DNA of 64,000 nucleotides from Candidatus Bathyarchaeia archaeon (GCA_038728085.1 JAVYUU010000002.1:1-64000), one strand, 5' to 3'; positions 33,714 through 42,913 are shown, counted from the first letter of the stretch. Numbers and translations are program-made. The notes: a model not told the origin generated them from the letters alone.

Positions 33714-33787
33714 TGGACCGGGCGGGATTTGAACCCGCGACCTCCCGAGTGCAAGTCGGGCGTTCGTACCAGCTGAACTACCGGCCC
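33714..33787 (-). tRNA. tRNA-Ala (anticodon TGC)
   Basis: On the minus strand acceptor GGGCCGG (33781-33787) pairs with CCGGTCC, including the G3-U70 wobble that identifies alanine. The anticodon stem CCCGA/TCGGG holds CTTGCAC (anticodon TGC), the T arm is GCGGG-TTCAAAT-CCCGC, and A73 is at 33714. No intron and no encoded CCA. A weak TATA-like CCTAAATCC on the minus strand (about 33815-33823) fits as promoter. Confidence 0.95.
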
Positions 33788-33900
33788 ACACACCCTTAAC
33801 AGAGATTTGCTTTGGATTTAGGCTTTCTGTATTGGGGTGGCTCAGGAAGTATGCCCCCTCGTCATCCTTTGTCGGCGGAGAGAGGAGGACCCCCTCATCA

Positions 33901-33920
33901 CCATCCAAAAAAATGGATGG
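33901..33920. repeat. Perfect 7-bp inverted repeat in the spacer before the KaiC-like gene
   Basis: CCATCCA (33901-33907) and TGGATGG (33914-33920) flank six A residues; on the plus strand a T run follows (33925-33929). It could be a terminator-like hairpin or part of a small RNA. The 258-base spacer 33788-34045 also carries a TATA-like CTTTTATAG near 33971-33979 for the KaiC-like gene, and otherwise no gene I can defend. Confidence 0.35.
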
Positions 33921-34045
33921 GCTGTTTTTAAGCCTTTACTGTGTTTTGTGGTTATCAGAATATGCGAAAAGCTTTTATAGAAGTGTAATTCAATGCTTGA
34001 TGTTCATCACGAACCGTGGTTTGGCTGATTTCAAGGAGGTTTTGG

Positions 34046-34810
34046 ATGAGTGACCGTGTTGATGTTGGGATTCCCGGAATGAACGAGATCCTGAATGGCG
34101 GCATACCAAAGAGAAATGTTGTTCTCTTATCTGGTGGTCCGGGCACTGGCAAGTCCATTTTTGGCCAGCAGTTTCTTTATGCTGGGTTTAGGCTCGGCGA
34201 ACCCGGTGTATTAGTAACTTTGGAGGAGCATCCCGTTCAAGTTCGGATTAACATGGATCGTTTCGGATGGGAGCCCCGGCGTTTTGAGCAGGAGGGCAAA
34301 TTTGCCATCGTGGACGCTTTTACTTCAGGCATTGGCGAGGCGGCGAGGAGGGAACGCTACGTTGTCAAGGATCCCGATGATGTTCCAAGTTTTTTGGATG
34401 TTATTCGGCAGGCGGTCACCGACCTGAACGCCCAACGGGTTGTCATAGACTCTGTTTCAACGCTTTACATGACTAAGCCGGCGCTGGCAAGATCCACCAT
34501 TATGCTGATAAAGAAGGTTCTGGCTGGTTTGGGATGCACAGGCTTCCTTGTTTCTCAAGTCAGTGTTACGGATCGGGGTTTCGGCGGTCCAGGTGTTGAG
34601 CATGCAGCCGATGGCATTATAAGGCTCGACTTGGACGAGTTTCAAGGCGAACTTAAACGTTCAATAATTATTTGGAAGATGAGAGGAACAAGTCACTCCA
34701 TGAGGAGGCATCCTTTCGACATAACAAGCAAGGGCATAATAGTTTATCCGGATAAAACTATTAGGATAACTCCGAGAGGCTTTTTTGAGGGAGGAGATGA
34801 AAGCTCATGA
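34046..34810 (+). CDS. KaiC-like RecA-superfamily ATPase
   Basis: About 254 aa from ATG 34046, chosen for the strong AAGGAGG 9 bases upstream (the frame is open to 34016). Single KaiC domain: Walker A GGPGTGKS (residues 30-37), catalytic Glu pair in VTLEEHP, Walker [12 protein letters not shown] and the late [11 protein letters not shown] and FDITSKGI typical of archaeal KaiC/RAD55-like proteins. These single-domain ATPases are thought to act in signalling rather than as clocks; several bind regulators or receptor proteins. It overlaps the HTH gene by 4 bases, so the pair is translationally coupled and probably works together. Confidence 0.9.
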   Translation: MSDRVDVGIPGMNEILNGGIPKRNVVLLSGGPGTGKSIFGQQFLYAGFRLGEPGVLVTLEEHPVQVRINMDRFGWEPRRFEQEGKFAIVDAFTSGIGEAARRERYVVKDPDDVPSFLDVIRQAVTDLNAQRVVIDSVSTLYMTKPALARSTIMLIKKVLAGLGCTGFLVSQVSVTDRGFGGPGVEHAADGIIRLDLDEFQGELKRSIIIWKMRGTSHSMRRHPFDITSKGIIVYPDKTIRITPRGFFEGGDESS

Positions 34811-35316
34811 GCGAAGTTGAGGTTCCCCTAAAGCCCTTAGGCAGAGAAGACATCCAAAAACTTGAGGCCGTCCTCCTGCTCGGAACGGTTTCTAGGCAGG
34901 ATGTCATCGAGAAAATGCGAAGCGCAGACCCCAAAGACCGAATAACATGGATAGATTCGCTGGCTGTGGCAGCCGGAGCCCTTGCCAGAGAAAAAGCCGG
35001 CATGACTGTTCCACGAATAGCCAACGAACTTGGAAGAGGCGAACAGACAATCCGCTCCCATCTAACCGGGAAAACCGAGGCTGGAAAACTTGTAAGGGAA
35101 ACCTATGAAATGCTGGTGCGCGGCGAGAAGGTTCTATCCTTCATGCTCAAGGAGGCTGAGACTCCATCCAAGGAGGAGCTGGAGAAACTCAAACTTGAAT
35201 TAGATAAAGAGCGTAGGGAGAAAGCCGAACTTCAAGAGAAGTTGGCTAAACTCCAAAACAAAATCGAGAATGTGGCCAAGGCCTTGGAGGCAGCCATAAA
35301 CCAGCTGAAAGCCTAA
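34807..35316 (+). CDS. HTH regulatory protein, COG1318-like
   Basis: 169 aa. The helix-turn-helix [20 protein letters not shown] (about 64-83) is followed by [20 protein letters not shown], a conserved tail of an archaeal predicted-regulator family. Residues 117-169 form a long coiled coil with many Glu, Lys and Leu that may mediate dimerisation. It is coupled to the KaiC-like ATPase by a 4-bp overlap and probably passes that protein's state to DNA or to another regulator. Its target genes are unknown. Confidence 0.8.
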   Translation: MSEVEVPLKPLGREDIQKLEAVLLLGTVSRQDVIEKMRSADPKDRITWIDSLAVAAGALAREKAGMTVPRIANELGRGEQTIRSHLTGKTEAGKLVRETYEMLVRGEKVLSFMLKEAETPSKEELEKLKLELDKERREKAELQEKLAKLQNKIENVAKALEAAINQLKA

Positions 35317-35321
35317 CTCCG

Positions 35322-35714
35322 CTAGGCTTTTTCCACCCTAAGTTTTTCTCCTTCCTCCACCTTTTCAAGGATTTTCGGGTCGTCTAGGATTTTCCCTATC
35401 ACGTTTACTGGACTGTAGGGCTTTATTATATTGGGGTTTGGGCTTGAGAGGGTTGGCCCAAAGAATAGGCAAAGGGCTGGACCTTCAGGCCAGTAGGCTA
35501 CATCCCCGTAGTCTACGATTTCCTTAGCCTTCTCTAGGCCCACCTTGAAGGGTGCAGCGAAATAGATTTCCTTGCCCCAGAATTCAGCTCTCGCCTCGAA
35601 GGGTAAAGCCCTCATAAGAGCTTCAGCTGTTTTCGGGTTTTCTTTAAAGCGTATTTCACATGTTATGGTTATTCCCGATTCAAAAGTGATTTTTATCCTT
35701 TCCTTTCGCTCCAT
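35322..35714 (-). CDS. Cyclophilin-like fold protein
   Basis: 130 aa, matching the small archaeal/bacterial cyclophilin-like family (PF04126 type): IKITFESGITITCEIRFKEN, TAEALMRALPFEARAEFWG, EIYFAAPF, GDVAYWPEGPALCLFFGPT and NVIGKIL. The active-site Arg/Phe set of real peptidyl-prolyl isomerases is not conserved, so isomerase activity is doubtful. It precedes no partner closely except the Cys-motif gene 17 bases upstream on the same strand. Confidence 0.82.
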   Translation of the reverse strand: MERKERIKITFESGITITCEIRFKENPKTAEALMRALPFEARAEFWGKEIYFAAPFKVGLEKAKEIVDYGDVAYWPEGPALCLFFGPTLSSPNPNIIKPYSPVNVIGKILDDPKILEKVEEGEKLRVEKA

Positions 35715-35731
35715 ACGCTGTGTCCCTCCAC

Positions 35732-36184
35732 CTATTCTCTTGTCAAATTTAACAGTATCCTCATGGCTTCCGCCACGTATCTAGCGCATTTCTTCTCTCT
35801 TATCTGCTCCACTTTAAATTTTTGTCTGCCCTCAGCTGTTGTTAGGTCGCAGTTTGTTAGTTCTCGGCAGAGAGTGCTTCCAAAGTTTTCCTCAAAACTT
35901 TTTAGGAGTTGCTGAACCTTCGCCATGCATTTTTCATAGTTTTCCATTTCGCCCAGCGTTTTTCGTCCATATTTTAGGCTTAATGCCATAACAGCTCCCG
36001 TTATAGCCCCGCACACCAAGCCCCTTCTACCCATTCCCCCTCCGAATCCCGTGGCTATTTTTGGAATGTGTTCACATGCCATCCCATGGGCTTCAGCAAA
36101 GGTCTTCAATATGGATTCTGAGCAGAGGTAGCCCTCCCTAAACATTGAAACAGCCCTCTCTATAATCTCTTCTTCAGCGCTCAT
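35732..36184 (-). CDS. C-GCAxxG-C-C family redox-type protein
   Basis: 150 aa. The family signature is complete: an N-terminal Cys in GYLCSES, then GLVCGAITGA, and two late Cys in NCDLTTAEG and KKCARYV. Many members follow genes for redox enzymes and are suspected to bind a metal cluster, but their activity is unproven. It lies 12 bases beyond ileS and just ahead of the cyclophilin-like gene, all on the minus strand. Confidence 0.88.
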   Translation of the reverse strand: MSAEEEIIERAVSMFREGYLCSESILKTFAEAHGMACEHIPKIATGFGGGMGRRGLVCGAITGAVMALSLKYGRKTLGEMENYEKCMAKVQQLLKSFEENFGSTLCRELTNCDLTTAEGRQKFKVEQIREKKCARYVAEAMRILLNLTRE

Positions 36185-36196
36185 GGCTGCAGCCTT

Positions 36197-39100
36197 TTAG
36201 GATATCGCGATGTAAACCTTTTTGTCGTCTAGGGGGTATTCATGCCATTCCGCTTCGACTTCGCTTTGGCTTTTATGGAGTTGCACGTTTTTAGCGCGGA
36301 CCAGCGCAGCCATCTCGTCCAAGTATGGCTTTAGAAGCTTCACACCCTCTTCGTCTAGTCCTGCCACGTGGACGGTTTCGAGGATGTCTGTCGGCATGTA
36401 GCCCAACTCCTTTCTTAGGGACTGAACTCTTCTGGCTATGTCGCGCATGAGACCCTCGCCTAGAAGCGCCTCATCCCTGTAGACGTCCAAGTACACGTTT
36501 ATGCCCTTTTCAGAGGCTTCAACCCATCTCCCGGCTTCAACTTCAGCTTTAACATTTTCTGGAAGGTTTTTAGCGTATTCTGCCTCCTTCACATTTGCAA
36601 GCTCTAGGAGAACATCATTTAGACTTTGGAGGGCTTGCAGGGCTCTTTCATGAGCTACAATCAGCATTTTCCTTAGTGGCCATCTCCGCTTGAGCTTGGC
36701 TGACTGCCGTGCAGAATAAACCAGTGAAACACATTCCAGCATTATCTCAAAATCCTCTTCCAAGGCTTTGTTGCGGAGGCTTTCATCCGGCTCTGGCCAC
36801 CTTTCAAAGTTTATGGATTCTGGCAGTGTGGGGTTGAGGCGTCTGTAGATTTTCTGGTATAGTGCCTCGCATAGGAAGGGTGTCACTGGATTGAATAGGA
36901 GCATTGTTGTTTTTAGCACGTGCCATAGGGTTGCGTATATGGCTAGTCTGCGGTTTAGGGTTTCAGGGTCATCTGTCCAAAGCTCTTTTCTTATCATTGG
37001 CACGTATAGGCGGCTTACGATTTCCACAACAAACTCTTCGAGTTCTGCAAGCGCCGTGTTGAATTCACATTTCTCCAGATCCGCCGTGTAGTCGCTTATA
37101 GTCTTCTGGAGTTTGGAGAGCAGCCAGAGGTCTGGTTTTCTGAGCAAGTCTTTAGCTTTCGCCCACTCCAGCGTGTGCTCTTGCGGGTTGAAGCCATCGT
37201 ATTCAGCATTTTGTACAAAAAACCTGTTCAAGTGATATAGGGTTGCGAGCACCTGGTAGGGGCGGCGGTTCATCTCGTTTAGGTCGAAGTTCATGAAATC
37301 TATAGGTGAACATTTCCTTAGCATGTAAAACCGGCAGACGTCAGCTGAGGCCTTCTCCAGAAGCTTGTTCACCTCTATTATGTTGCCTAGGCTTTTGCTC
37401 ATCTTCCTGCCCCTGGCGTCTTGGGTTAACCCCTGGAATAGGAAAGCCTTGTAGGGGGCTTCTGCCCTTCCAGTCAATATGACGTGTTCCAGCAGCAGCG
37501 AGTTTGCCCACCCACGGGTTTGATCTATTCCCTCTGTGAGGAAGGCTACTGGCACGTATTTGGCGAACTCCTCGTCCGTGAACCTTGCATAGGGGGCTGC
37601 GCCGCTGTTGTGCCACGTGTCTAGGACGAAGGGCTCCCGATGCATGATGCCTCCGCATTTTTCGCACTTTATTTTTATGCGGTCTATCCATGGCTTGTGG
37701 AGCTCAAAGTTTGGAGGTGGCTTCTCCAAGGCTTTTTCAACAAGCTCCCTCTTGCTTGCTATGAACGTTTTCGCTCCACATTTTTCGCAAACCCATATTG
37801 GGAGTGGAGCACCCCAGACGCGTTCTCTTGAAATACACCATGGCTTGCCCTCTTTTAGGAAGGAGAGGAAGCGGTTCTTCGGAGCTTCGAAGAAGTATTC
37901 GACTTTCTCCGCTGCAGCTACAACCTTGTCGTTTATGCGGTCCGTTCTAAGGAAGTATTCGCGCCTGGCAAGCCAAACCAGCTTGTGGTGGGAGCGCCAG
38001 CAAGTTGGGTACTCATGTCTTATCCTGCCGGCTTTAACGAGCAAGCCTCTCTTGCGCAGTTCCTCAATAACCATGCTGTCGGCGTCCCTTGCAAAAACGC
38101 CCTGGAAGAAGCCCGCCTCATCAGTGAATTTCACCTCATCGTCGAAGGGGGCGAAAACTGGGACGCCCCGCTTCTGGGCGGCAACAAAGTCCTCTTCACC
38201 GTTGCCAGGCGAGAGATGCACAACACCTGTGGCTGTGTTCACGTCCACAAAATCCTCGCAGACAACCCGGTGCACCAGCGGATGCTCATCCAATTCCGCC
38301 TGTTTCGGAATCAAATCCTTGAACGGATAATCGTACTTTACGCCTTCCAAGCCTTTGCCCGGAACTGTTTCGACTATGCTGTAGTCTTTTATGCCAAGCT
38401 CCTGCATCACGGGTTCAACGCGCTGCCTCACCATAATCCATTTCTCATCGCCCACCTGGACCTTAGCGTATTCAGCGTCGGGGTGAACCGCCAACATCAA
38501 GTCCGTTACAATTGTGAAGGGCATGGTTGTCCAGACTAGGAAGTACTCGTTTTGGCTGTGGGCCACCTTGAATTTAAAATATAGGGATGGATCCTCCACC
38601 TCCACATAGGAGCCCTCATAGCCCACTTCAGCGCTACTTAGGCTTGTTTGACATCCAGGACAGTAGGCCACCACATAATAGCCCTCTTCCAGGAGGCCTT
38701 GTTCCCAAGCGCGTTTGAGATACTGCCACTCCCGCTCAATATACTCGTCTGTGTAAGTCCAATATGCCCTCTTCTGGTCTATGAATATGCCGAGTTTGCG
38801 GTCAGCCTCCACCCACTCCTTATGGTAGCGCATAATCGTCTTCTTGCACTCCTCCACAAAGCGTTCCTCGCCAACCTGCTCCAGCAGCTCCCGCTTGTTT
38901 CGTACGCCCAGCAGCTTTTCCACCTCAAGCTCCACAGGCAAACCTTGACAGTCCCAGCCAGCCCAGAAGGGCACAAAATAGCCCTGCATGGTTCTCCATC
39001 GGAACCACAAGTCCTTCATAACGCGGCCTCTAGCATGCCCCACATGGGGTATGCCATTCAGCGTCGGCGGCCCCTCAACCCAGCCTAAAACGCCTACATT

Positions 39101-39238
39101 GCTCTTTTCGCGGCACTCCATCAGTTTTTCCTGTATACGGTTTTTATCCCAGAACTCGCGGATCTCCCTTTCAATTTCAAGCGGGCGGTAATCCATGCTC
39201 AGCGACGCGTCAAAATTAGCTTTTGATTTGGCAATCAC
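36197..39238 (-). CDS. ileS: Isoleucyl-tRNA synthetase
   Basis: 1013 aa, normal for the archaeal/eukaryotic-type enzyme. HIGH-like motif PHVGHARG (about 64-71), the editing domain (about 190-390, with TTMPFTIVTDLMLAV and TGVVHLSPGNGEEDF), zinc-binding Cys pairs (CEKCGAKTF, CEKCGG), KMSKS motif at about residue 613 (GRKMSKSLGN) and an anticodon-binding C-terminus. It charges tRNA-Ile. A later start at MDYRPLE (residue 15) is possible. Two small hairpins lie about 90-125 bases upstream. Confidence 0.97.
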   Translation of the reverse strand: MIAKSKANFDASLSMDYRPLEIEREIREFWDKNRIQEKLMECREKSNVGVLGWVEGPPTLNGIPHVGHARGRVMKDLWFRWRTMQGYFVPFWAGWDCQGLPVELEVEKLLGVRNKRELLEQVGEERFVEECKKTIMRYHKEWVEADRKLGIFIDQKRAYWTYTDEYIEREWQYLKRAWEQGLLEEGYYVVAYCPGCQTSLSSAEVGYEGSYVEVEDPSLYFKFKVAHSQNEYFLVWTTMPFTIVTDLMLAVHPDAEYAKVQVGDEKWIMVRQRVEPVMQELGIKDYSIVETVPGKGLEGVKYDYPFKDLIPKQAELDEHPLVHRVVCEDFVDVNTATGVVHLSPGNGEEDFVAAQKRGVPVFAPFDDEVKFTDEAGFFQGVFARDADSMVIEELRKRGLLVKAGRIRHEYPTCWRSHHKLVWLARREYFLRTDRINDKVVAAAEKVEYFFEAPKNRFLSFLKEGKPWCISRERVWGAPLPIWVCEKCGAKTFIASKRELVEKALEKPPPNFELHKPWIDRIKIKCEKCGGIMHREPFVLDTWHNSGAAPYARFTDEEFAKYVPVAFLTEGIDQTRGWANSLLLEHVILTGRAEAPYKAFLFQGLTQDARGRKMSKSLGNIIEVNKLLEKASADVCRFYMLRKCSPIDFMNFDLNEMNRRPYQVLATLYHLNRFFVQNAEYDGFNPQEHTLEWAKAKDLLRKPDLWLLSKLQKTISDYTADLEKCEFNTALAELEEFVVEIVSRLYVPMIRKELWTDDPETLNRRLAIYATLWHVLKTTMLLFNPVTPFLCEALYQKIYRRLNPTLPESINFERWPEPDESLRNKALEEDFEIMLECVSLVYSARQSAKLKRRWPLRKMLIVAHERALQALQSLNDVLLELANVKEAEYAKNLPENVKAEVEAGRWVEASEKGINVYLDVYRDEALLGEGLMRDIARRVQSLRKELGYMPTDILETVHVAGLDEEGVKLLKPYLDEMAALVRAKNVQLHKSQSEVEAEWHEYPLDDKKVYIAIS

Positions 39239-39327
39239 CTTTCACCACAACACACCCGCAAACACAACAAAATAACCCAAGCAAAATATAACCTTTTTGA
39301 AGCAAACATCGCCAAGCGTCAAATTTA

Positions 39328-39365
39328 GGACTCGAGCAGTCCAAAATGGATAGTTCCTCCATTTT
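39328..39365. repeat. Two adjacent short inverted repeats upstream of ileS
   Basis: GGACT (39328-39332) pairs with AGTCC (39338-39342), and directly after it AAAATGGA (39343-39350) pairs with TCCATTTT (39358-39365). They sit in the 196-base spacer between the 3' end of the carbohydrate-binding-like gene and the ileS start. They may terminate, attenuate or bind a regulator; no gene is seen in the spacer. Confidence 0.35.
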
Positions 39366-39434
39366 CAGCTAACAGCATGTATTCAAAGAAAAAGGGTGGG
39401 ATTCTCACGCAGAGCTTCCGCCATCTCTACCGAT

Positions 39435-40220
39435 TTAGCTTCGCTCTAAGCGTTTCCGCAACGTATAAGAGCCAACTATCACACTAAAAGAGGACAGGAG
39501 CACCGTGGCACCTATATTTAAGCCTTCTGGAACAACCTCCATTCTAAAGTCCTGAAAGCCATAGCGGTCCGGCACATCTCTTGGAGTAGGTGGCCATGAA
39601 AGGAGTTCACCAGTGCTTTCATCGTAAACTGCCAAGCGAAAGTTCCAATAGGGACCTGCCCCCAAGTCTGGCTTGTTGAACCTGAGCTCTAAAATCCAGT
39701 GGGGTGTACTGTTCATCGGAGAGGCACTTATGGAGTTAGCCCATTGTATGGAGGCTGGAGGAGTCACCTCACTCCAGCCCGTACCAGTGCCCTGATAAAC
39801 CTTTAAGGTGGTGTGGCCTATGATATCTATTCTATAGTCACCAGCTTGAGGAGCGAATCCCCCGCTCTGGTCTCCGTCAATGCACATTTGCCAATAATCC
39901 CCAGTATCGTTGGTGTTGTCGGTGAAAAATTCGACGAGCCATGTATCGTACACTTCGCTCATCGAAACAAAGCTCCATACACTTCTAAAAAGCACTTTGT
40001 TTTCTATCCATGTGATTTCACCATTATTTGTCCATTCATTGTCAACAGTCCATCGTCCATCAATGGTTATCGTCACATTTGGGTCTGGCATGTAATCTAT
40101 TCTTACATAGCCTGGCTCGGCTGCCTCGACGGGGTCTATTTTTGGCATAGATCCCGTTTTTAGCAACAATAAACTGCAAAGTGCTGCTGCGAAAATGGCT
40201 ATGTACACAATTCTCTTCAA
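39435..40220 (-). CDS. Secreted CBM9-like carbohydrate-binding protein with C-terminal anchor
   Basis: 261 aa. Signal peptide (about 1-20), then a beta-sandwich typical of family 9 carbohydrate-binding/DOMON-like domains: ITIDGRWTVDNEWTNNGE (about 51-68), WLVEFFTDNTNDTGDYWQMC and HWILELRFNKPDLG. A C-terminal membrane segment with VPEGLNIG before it and a basic tail after it (about 232-261) anchors it outside the cell. It probably binds sugars or a surface polymer. Its minus-strand neighbour 48 bases upstream encodes a membrane protein. Confidence 0.75.
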   Translation of the reverse strand: MKRIVYIAIFAAALCSLLLLKTGSMPKIDPVEAAEPGYVRIDYMPDPNVTITIDGRWTVDNEWTNNGEITWIENKVLFRSVWSFVSMSEVYDTWLVEFFTDNTNDTGDYWQMCIDGDQSGGFAPQAGDYRIDIIGHTTLKVYQGTGTGWSEVTPPASIQWANSISASPMNSTPHWILELRFNKPDLGAGPYWNFRLAVYDESTGELLSWPPTPRDVPDRYGFQDFRMEVVPEGLNIGATVLLSSFSVIVGSYTLRKRLERS

Positions 40221-40268
40221 CTTTCTCCCATTCCTTTAATTCAACCTTTAATTATAGCCTATGTTGCC

Positions 40269-40778
40269 TTAAAATTTTTGTTTACCTTTAAACCAGCAGA
40301 ACAACGAGTAAAGTGTTAGAAGGATGACTGTTATCTCCACGATTATTGCTGCTTCCTGACTGTAGAAGGGGTTTCCGTAAGCAATGGGATATAGAACCCA
40401 AAACATTTCTCGGTGGGTGAACATGTCTAGGGCTATGTGGCTGAAGCCTCCAAAAAGGCTTAGCAAATAAATGTTCCAAGGTGGGTATCTAACCTTGACG
40501 GGATTAAGCCCCATACTCCTATAAATTGTCCATAAGGCGTTCTCGAAGGTTCGTTCCATTAGATAGACGCCTAACGTCACCATAATTGGGTAGACTGTCA
40601 AGGCCAATAAGAAGCTGTGCCAAACCCTATGATGTAGGGGTTCGCCCAAGATGATATAGTATAAGGGCTCGATGTCTGTGAAGGTTGTTGGAACCGCTAA
40701 AGCCAGGGGGTCTATTCGCCTCTTATCCCTAAAATATAGGAAGAGGAGGGCCAGCGGATGGAATGGTGTGAGGGGCAT
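40269..40778 (-). CDS. DUF4184-like polytopic membrane protein
   Basis: 169 aa. Starts MPLTPFHPLALLFLYF and has about four membrane segments with His and Asp residues inside or between them (LHHRVWHSFLLAL, FGGFSHIALDMFTH), the pattern of YdjM/DUF4184 membrane proteins suspected to be metal-dependent hydrolases. The active-site-like His and Asp residues are visible, the activity is unproven. It ends 48 bases before the CBM9-like gene. Confidence 0.7.
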   Translation of the reverse strand: MPLTPFHPLALLFLYFRDKRRIDPLALAVPTTFTDIEPLYYIILGEPLHHRVWHSFLLALTVYPIMVTLGVYLMERTFENALWTIYRSMGLNPVKVRYPPWNIYLLSLFGGFSHIALDMFTHREMFWVLYPIAYGNPFYSQEAAIIVEITVILLTLYSLFCWFKGKQKF

Positions 40779-40804
40779 TTGTCCACAGCTCTATCGTTCA
40801 CTTG

Positions 40805-41638
40805 CTAGATTGGGATCCTTTTTCCGTTGAAGTCGCGTTTCCAAACCCCAAATTCGCCTTTAACCGTTTTCAGTTGGTTTATGTTGAAGACTGGACCGTC
40901 TCGGCATACGCGGTATTTGCCTATCACGCAGCTTCCGCAGATGCCGACGGCGCATCGCATGATCCTTTCGAGGCTTGCCTCGGCGTAGACGCCCAACCTT
41001 TCGGCGCATTCCAGAACCGCCCTTGTCATGAGCTCTGGACCGCAAGTGTAGATTACGTCGAATTTTTCTTTTGCCATAGCTGATTCCGCAAGGGTTGAAG
41101 CTAGGCCTTTCACGCCGTAGCTTCCATCTTCAGTGGTTGCCAGCACGTTTTCTTCCCCGCATAGCCCCTTCAATCTGTCTAGGAAGATTAGCTCCTCCTT
41201 TGTCTTGGCTCCCACAACAATGACGACTTTTGATGCTTTTTGGTTTGCCAATTCTTTGGCCAGGAAGGTTAGGGGGGCTATTCCGACACCACCTCCCACC
41301 AGCAGAGCCTTGCCTCCCTTAATGGTGAAGCCGTTTCCAAAGGGACCTCGCACTCCAATTAAGTCGCCTGCCTTCATTTTGTGCAGTGCCTCTGTTGCCT
41401 CGCCAACCCGTTTCACAGCCACCGAAACCTCTGCCCCCCCACGGTCCACGTCGAAAATGCTTAGGGGAATCTCATCCACCCCCGGAATCCACAGCATTAT
41501 GAACTGGCCTGGCCTCGCCTTAGCGCACGGTCTATCCCTAAAGGTGAAGGCTTTCACCGTGGGGCTTACAATTTCAACGTTTAAAATGCGGGTTGCCCTA
41601 TGCCTGTTAGCTGCGGTGAGCCAAGCCGACAATCTCAT
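40805..41638 (-). CDS. pyrK: Dihydroorotate dehydrogenase electron-transfer subunit
   Basis: 277 aa. FAD-binding barrel (PGQFIMLWIPG, EIPLSIFDV), NAD-binding part (GKALLVGGGVGIAPLTFLA) and a C-terminal 2Fe-2S motif (CAVGICGSCVIGKYRVCRDG). PyrK accepts electrons from PyrD and passes them to NAD. It overlaps pyrD by 32 bases, so either the start is later (homology begins near residue 15) or the overlap is real and couples the subunits. Confidence 0.93.
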   Translation of the reverse strand: MRLSAWLTAANRHRATRILNVEIVSPTVKAFTFRDRPCAKARPGQFIMLWIPGVDEIPLSIFDVDRGGAEVSVAVKRVGEATEALHKMKAGDLIGVRGPFGNGFTIKGGKALLVGGGVGIAPLTFLAKELANQKASKVVIVVGAKTKEELIFLDRLKGLCGEENVLATTEDGSYGVKGLASTLAESAMAKEKFDVIYTCGPELMTRAVLECAERLGVYAEASLERIMRCAVGICGSCVIGKYRVCRDGPVFNINQLKTVKGEFGVWKRDFNGKRIPI

Positions 41639-42527
41639 TCACGCTCCTAAAGCCTTTCCTTTTAAGGTAGGTGTCTAACCCTCTAACAATTGACTGAAAA
41701 ACTCTCGGCCCCTTTATGGCTATGGCTGTTCCAATCTGCACGGCTGAGGCTCCAGCAAGGAGAAATTCCACAGCGTCTCGCCAGCTGTTTATGCCTCCGC
41801 ATCCAATTATGGGAGCTTTAACCCTTTCGTAAATGTCGTAGACGCACCTAACTGCGATGGGTTTTATGGCTGGACCGGACAAGCCGCCCCTTTTGTTGCT
41901 GAGGATGGGTTTGGCTGTTTCGATGTCTATGGCCATGGCTTTAACCGTGTTTATGGCGGTTACGGCGTCAGCTCCAGCCTTGACGGCGGCTTCTGCGATT
42001 TCCGCTATATCCGCCACGTTTGGTGAAAGTTTTACGAAAACAGGCTTATCCACAGCACCCTTAACCTTCCTCACAACTTCAGCCAGAACCTTCGGGTTCT
42101 GCCCGATCTCGGCACCCGTCTCCTTAACGTGGGGACATGAAACGTTAAGCTCCACGGCGTCAGCTCCTGCCTCCACCGCCTTCCCAGCTACAACCGCATA
42201 TTCCTCAGCTGAAAAACCATAAACGCTCACTATCAAGGGTACATCCAGAAGAGCCTTGGCTTCTCTAATGTCCCGTGTAAACTCATCTATCCCCGGATTG
42301 GAAAGCCCAACAGCATTCAATAAGCCACATGCAACCTGCACAACCGTAGGATTCGCATATCCGCTCCTGGGCTTTAAACCAACAGACTTGGTCACAACAG
42401 CGCCTGCGCCGCCTTCAACAACGCCCTTAAGGGTTTCAGCCGAATAACCCAGAATTCCAGAAGCCAGCATGGTGGGGTTGTTGAGGCTTAAACCCACCAG
42501 CCTAACCCTCAAACGTTCACTTTTCAA
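41607..42527 (-). CDS. pyrD: Dihydroorotate dehydrogenase, class 1B catalytic subunit
   Basis: 306 aa. FMN barrel with N-terminal GLSLNNPTMLASGILG, catalytic Cys in VELNVSCPHV (about residue 125-134), PVFVKLSPNV, AINTVKAMAIDIE, IGCGGINSWRD and VQIGTA. It oxidises dihydroorotate to orotate in pyrimidine synthesis. The adjacent pyrK makes it a class 1B NAD-linked enzyme. Confidence 0.95.
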   Translation of the reverse strand: MKSERLRVRLVGLSLNNPTMLASGILGYSAETLKGVVEGGAGAVVTKSVGLKPRSGYANPTVVQVACGLLNAVGLSNPGIDEFTRDIREAKALLDVPLIVSVYGFSAEEYAVVAGKAVEAGADAVELNVSCPHVKETGAEIGQNPKVLAEVVRKVKGAVDKPVFVKLSPNVADIAEIAEAAVKAGADAVTAINTVKAMAIDIETAKPILSNKRGGLSGPAIKPIAVRCVYDIYERVKAPIIGCGGINSWRDAVEFLLAGASAVQIGTAIAIKGPRVFQSIVRGLDTYLKRKGFRSVNEIVGLAHRS

Positions 42528-42652
42528 GGCCTTTCCACCAGAGCTTTCTTTTATGTTTGTTGTTTTCTAAAGATAAAGTTTCATTTTCCGCCTTGCTTGG
42601 GCTTGGAAATCCTTTAAAAGGGTTTAGGGGCCTAGTGAAGGTGGTGTGTCAA

Positions 42653-42913
42653 ATGGTTATTGTTGAGGTTACGGTGAAAAGCCAAAAGGGGACATGTGCC
42701 CAAAGGCACAAGGTTGGAGACAAAATTGTTTTCGACGGCAAATCCATTAAGGGCGATGTATGCTACAGCGCGCTTATGGCGCTGCTTCCAAAGGTTTACG
42801 CCATGCTCTATGGCGCAGAGTTTCCATGGGCAGAGGATAAAAACGTCATTTACAATGCATGTCCGGATCCGGAAAACCCCATCGTCTTTGAAATCCGTCG
42901 GATTGGGAAGTAG
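42653..42913 (+). CDS. TIGR04076-family small protein
   Basis: 86 aa from ATG 42653, chosen for GGTGGTG about 8 bases upstream; the open frame reaches back to 42557. Matches the small TIGR04076-like family: MVIVEVTVKSQKGTCAQRHK, VFDGKSIKGDVCYSALMALLPK and late CPDPENPIVFEI. Three conserved Cys may bind metal, but no function is known. A TATA-like CCTTTAAAAGG at about 42610-42620 lies at a good distance upstream. Confidence 0.75.
   Translation: MVIVEVTVKSQKGTCAQRHKVGDKIVFDGKSIKGDVCYSALMALLPKVYAMLYGAEFPWAEDKNVIYNACPDPENPIVFEIRRIGK

Noticed and set aside
33690-33908. 72-codon minus-strand frame starting near the 33.9-kb hairpin
   Set aside because: It runs through tRNA-Ala in sense direction and has no ribosome site or family match.
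36891-39191. Several long plus-strand frames, up to 240 codons
   Set aside because: All lie antisense to ileS and show no protein-like motif.
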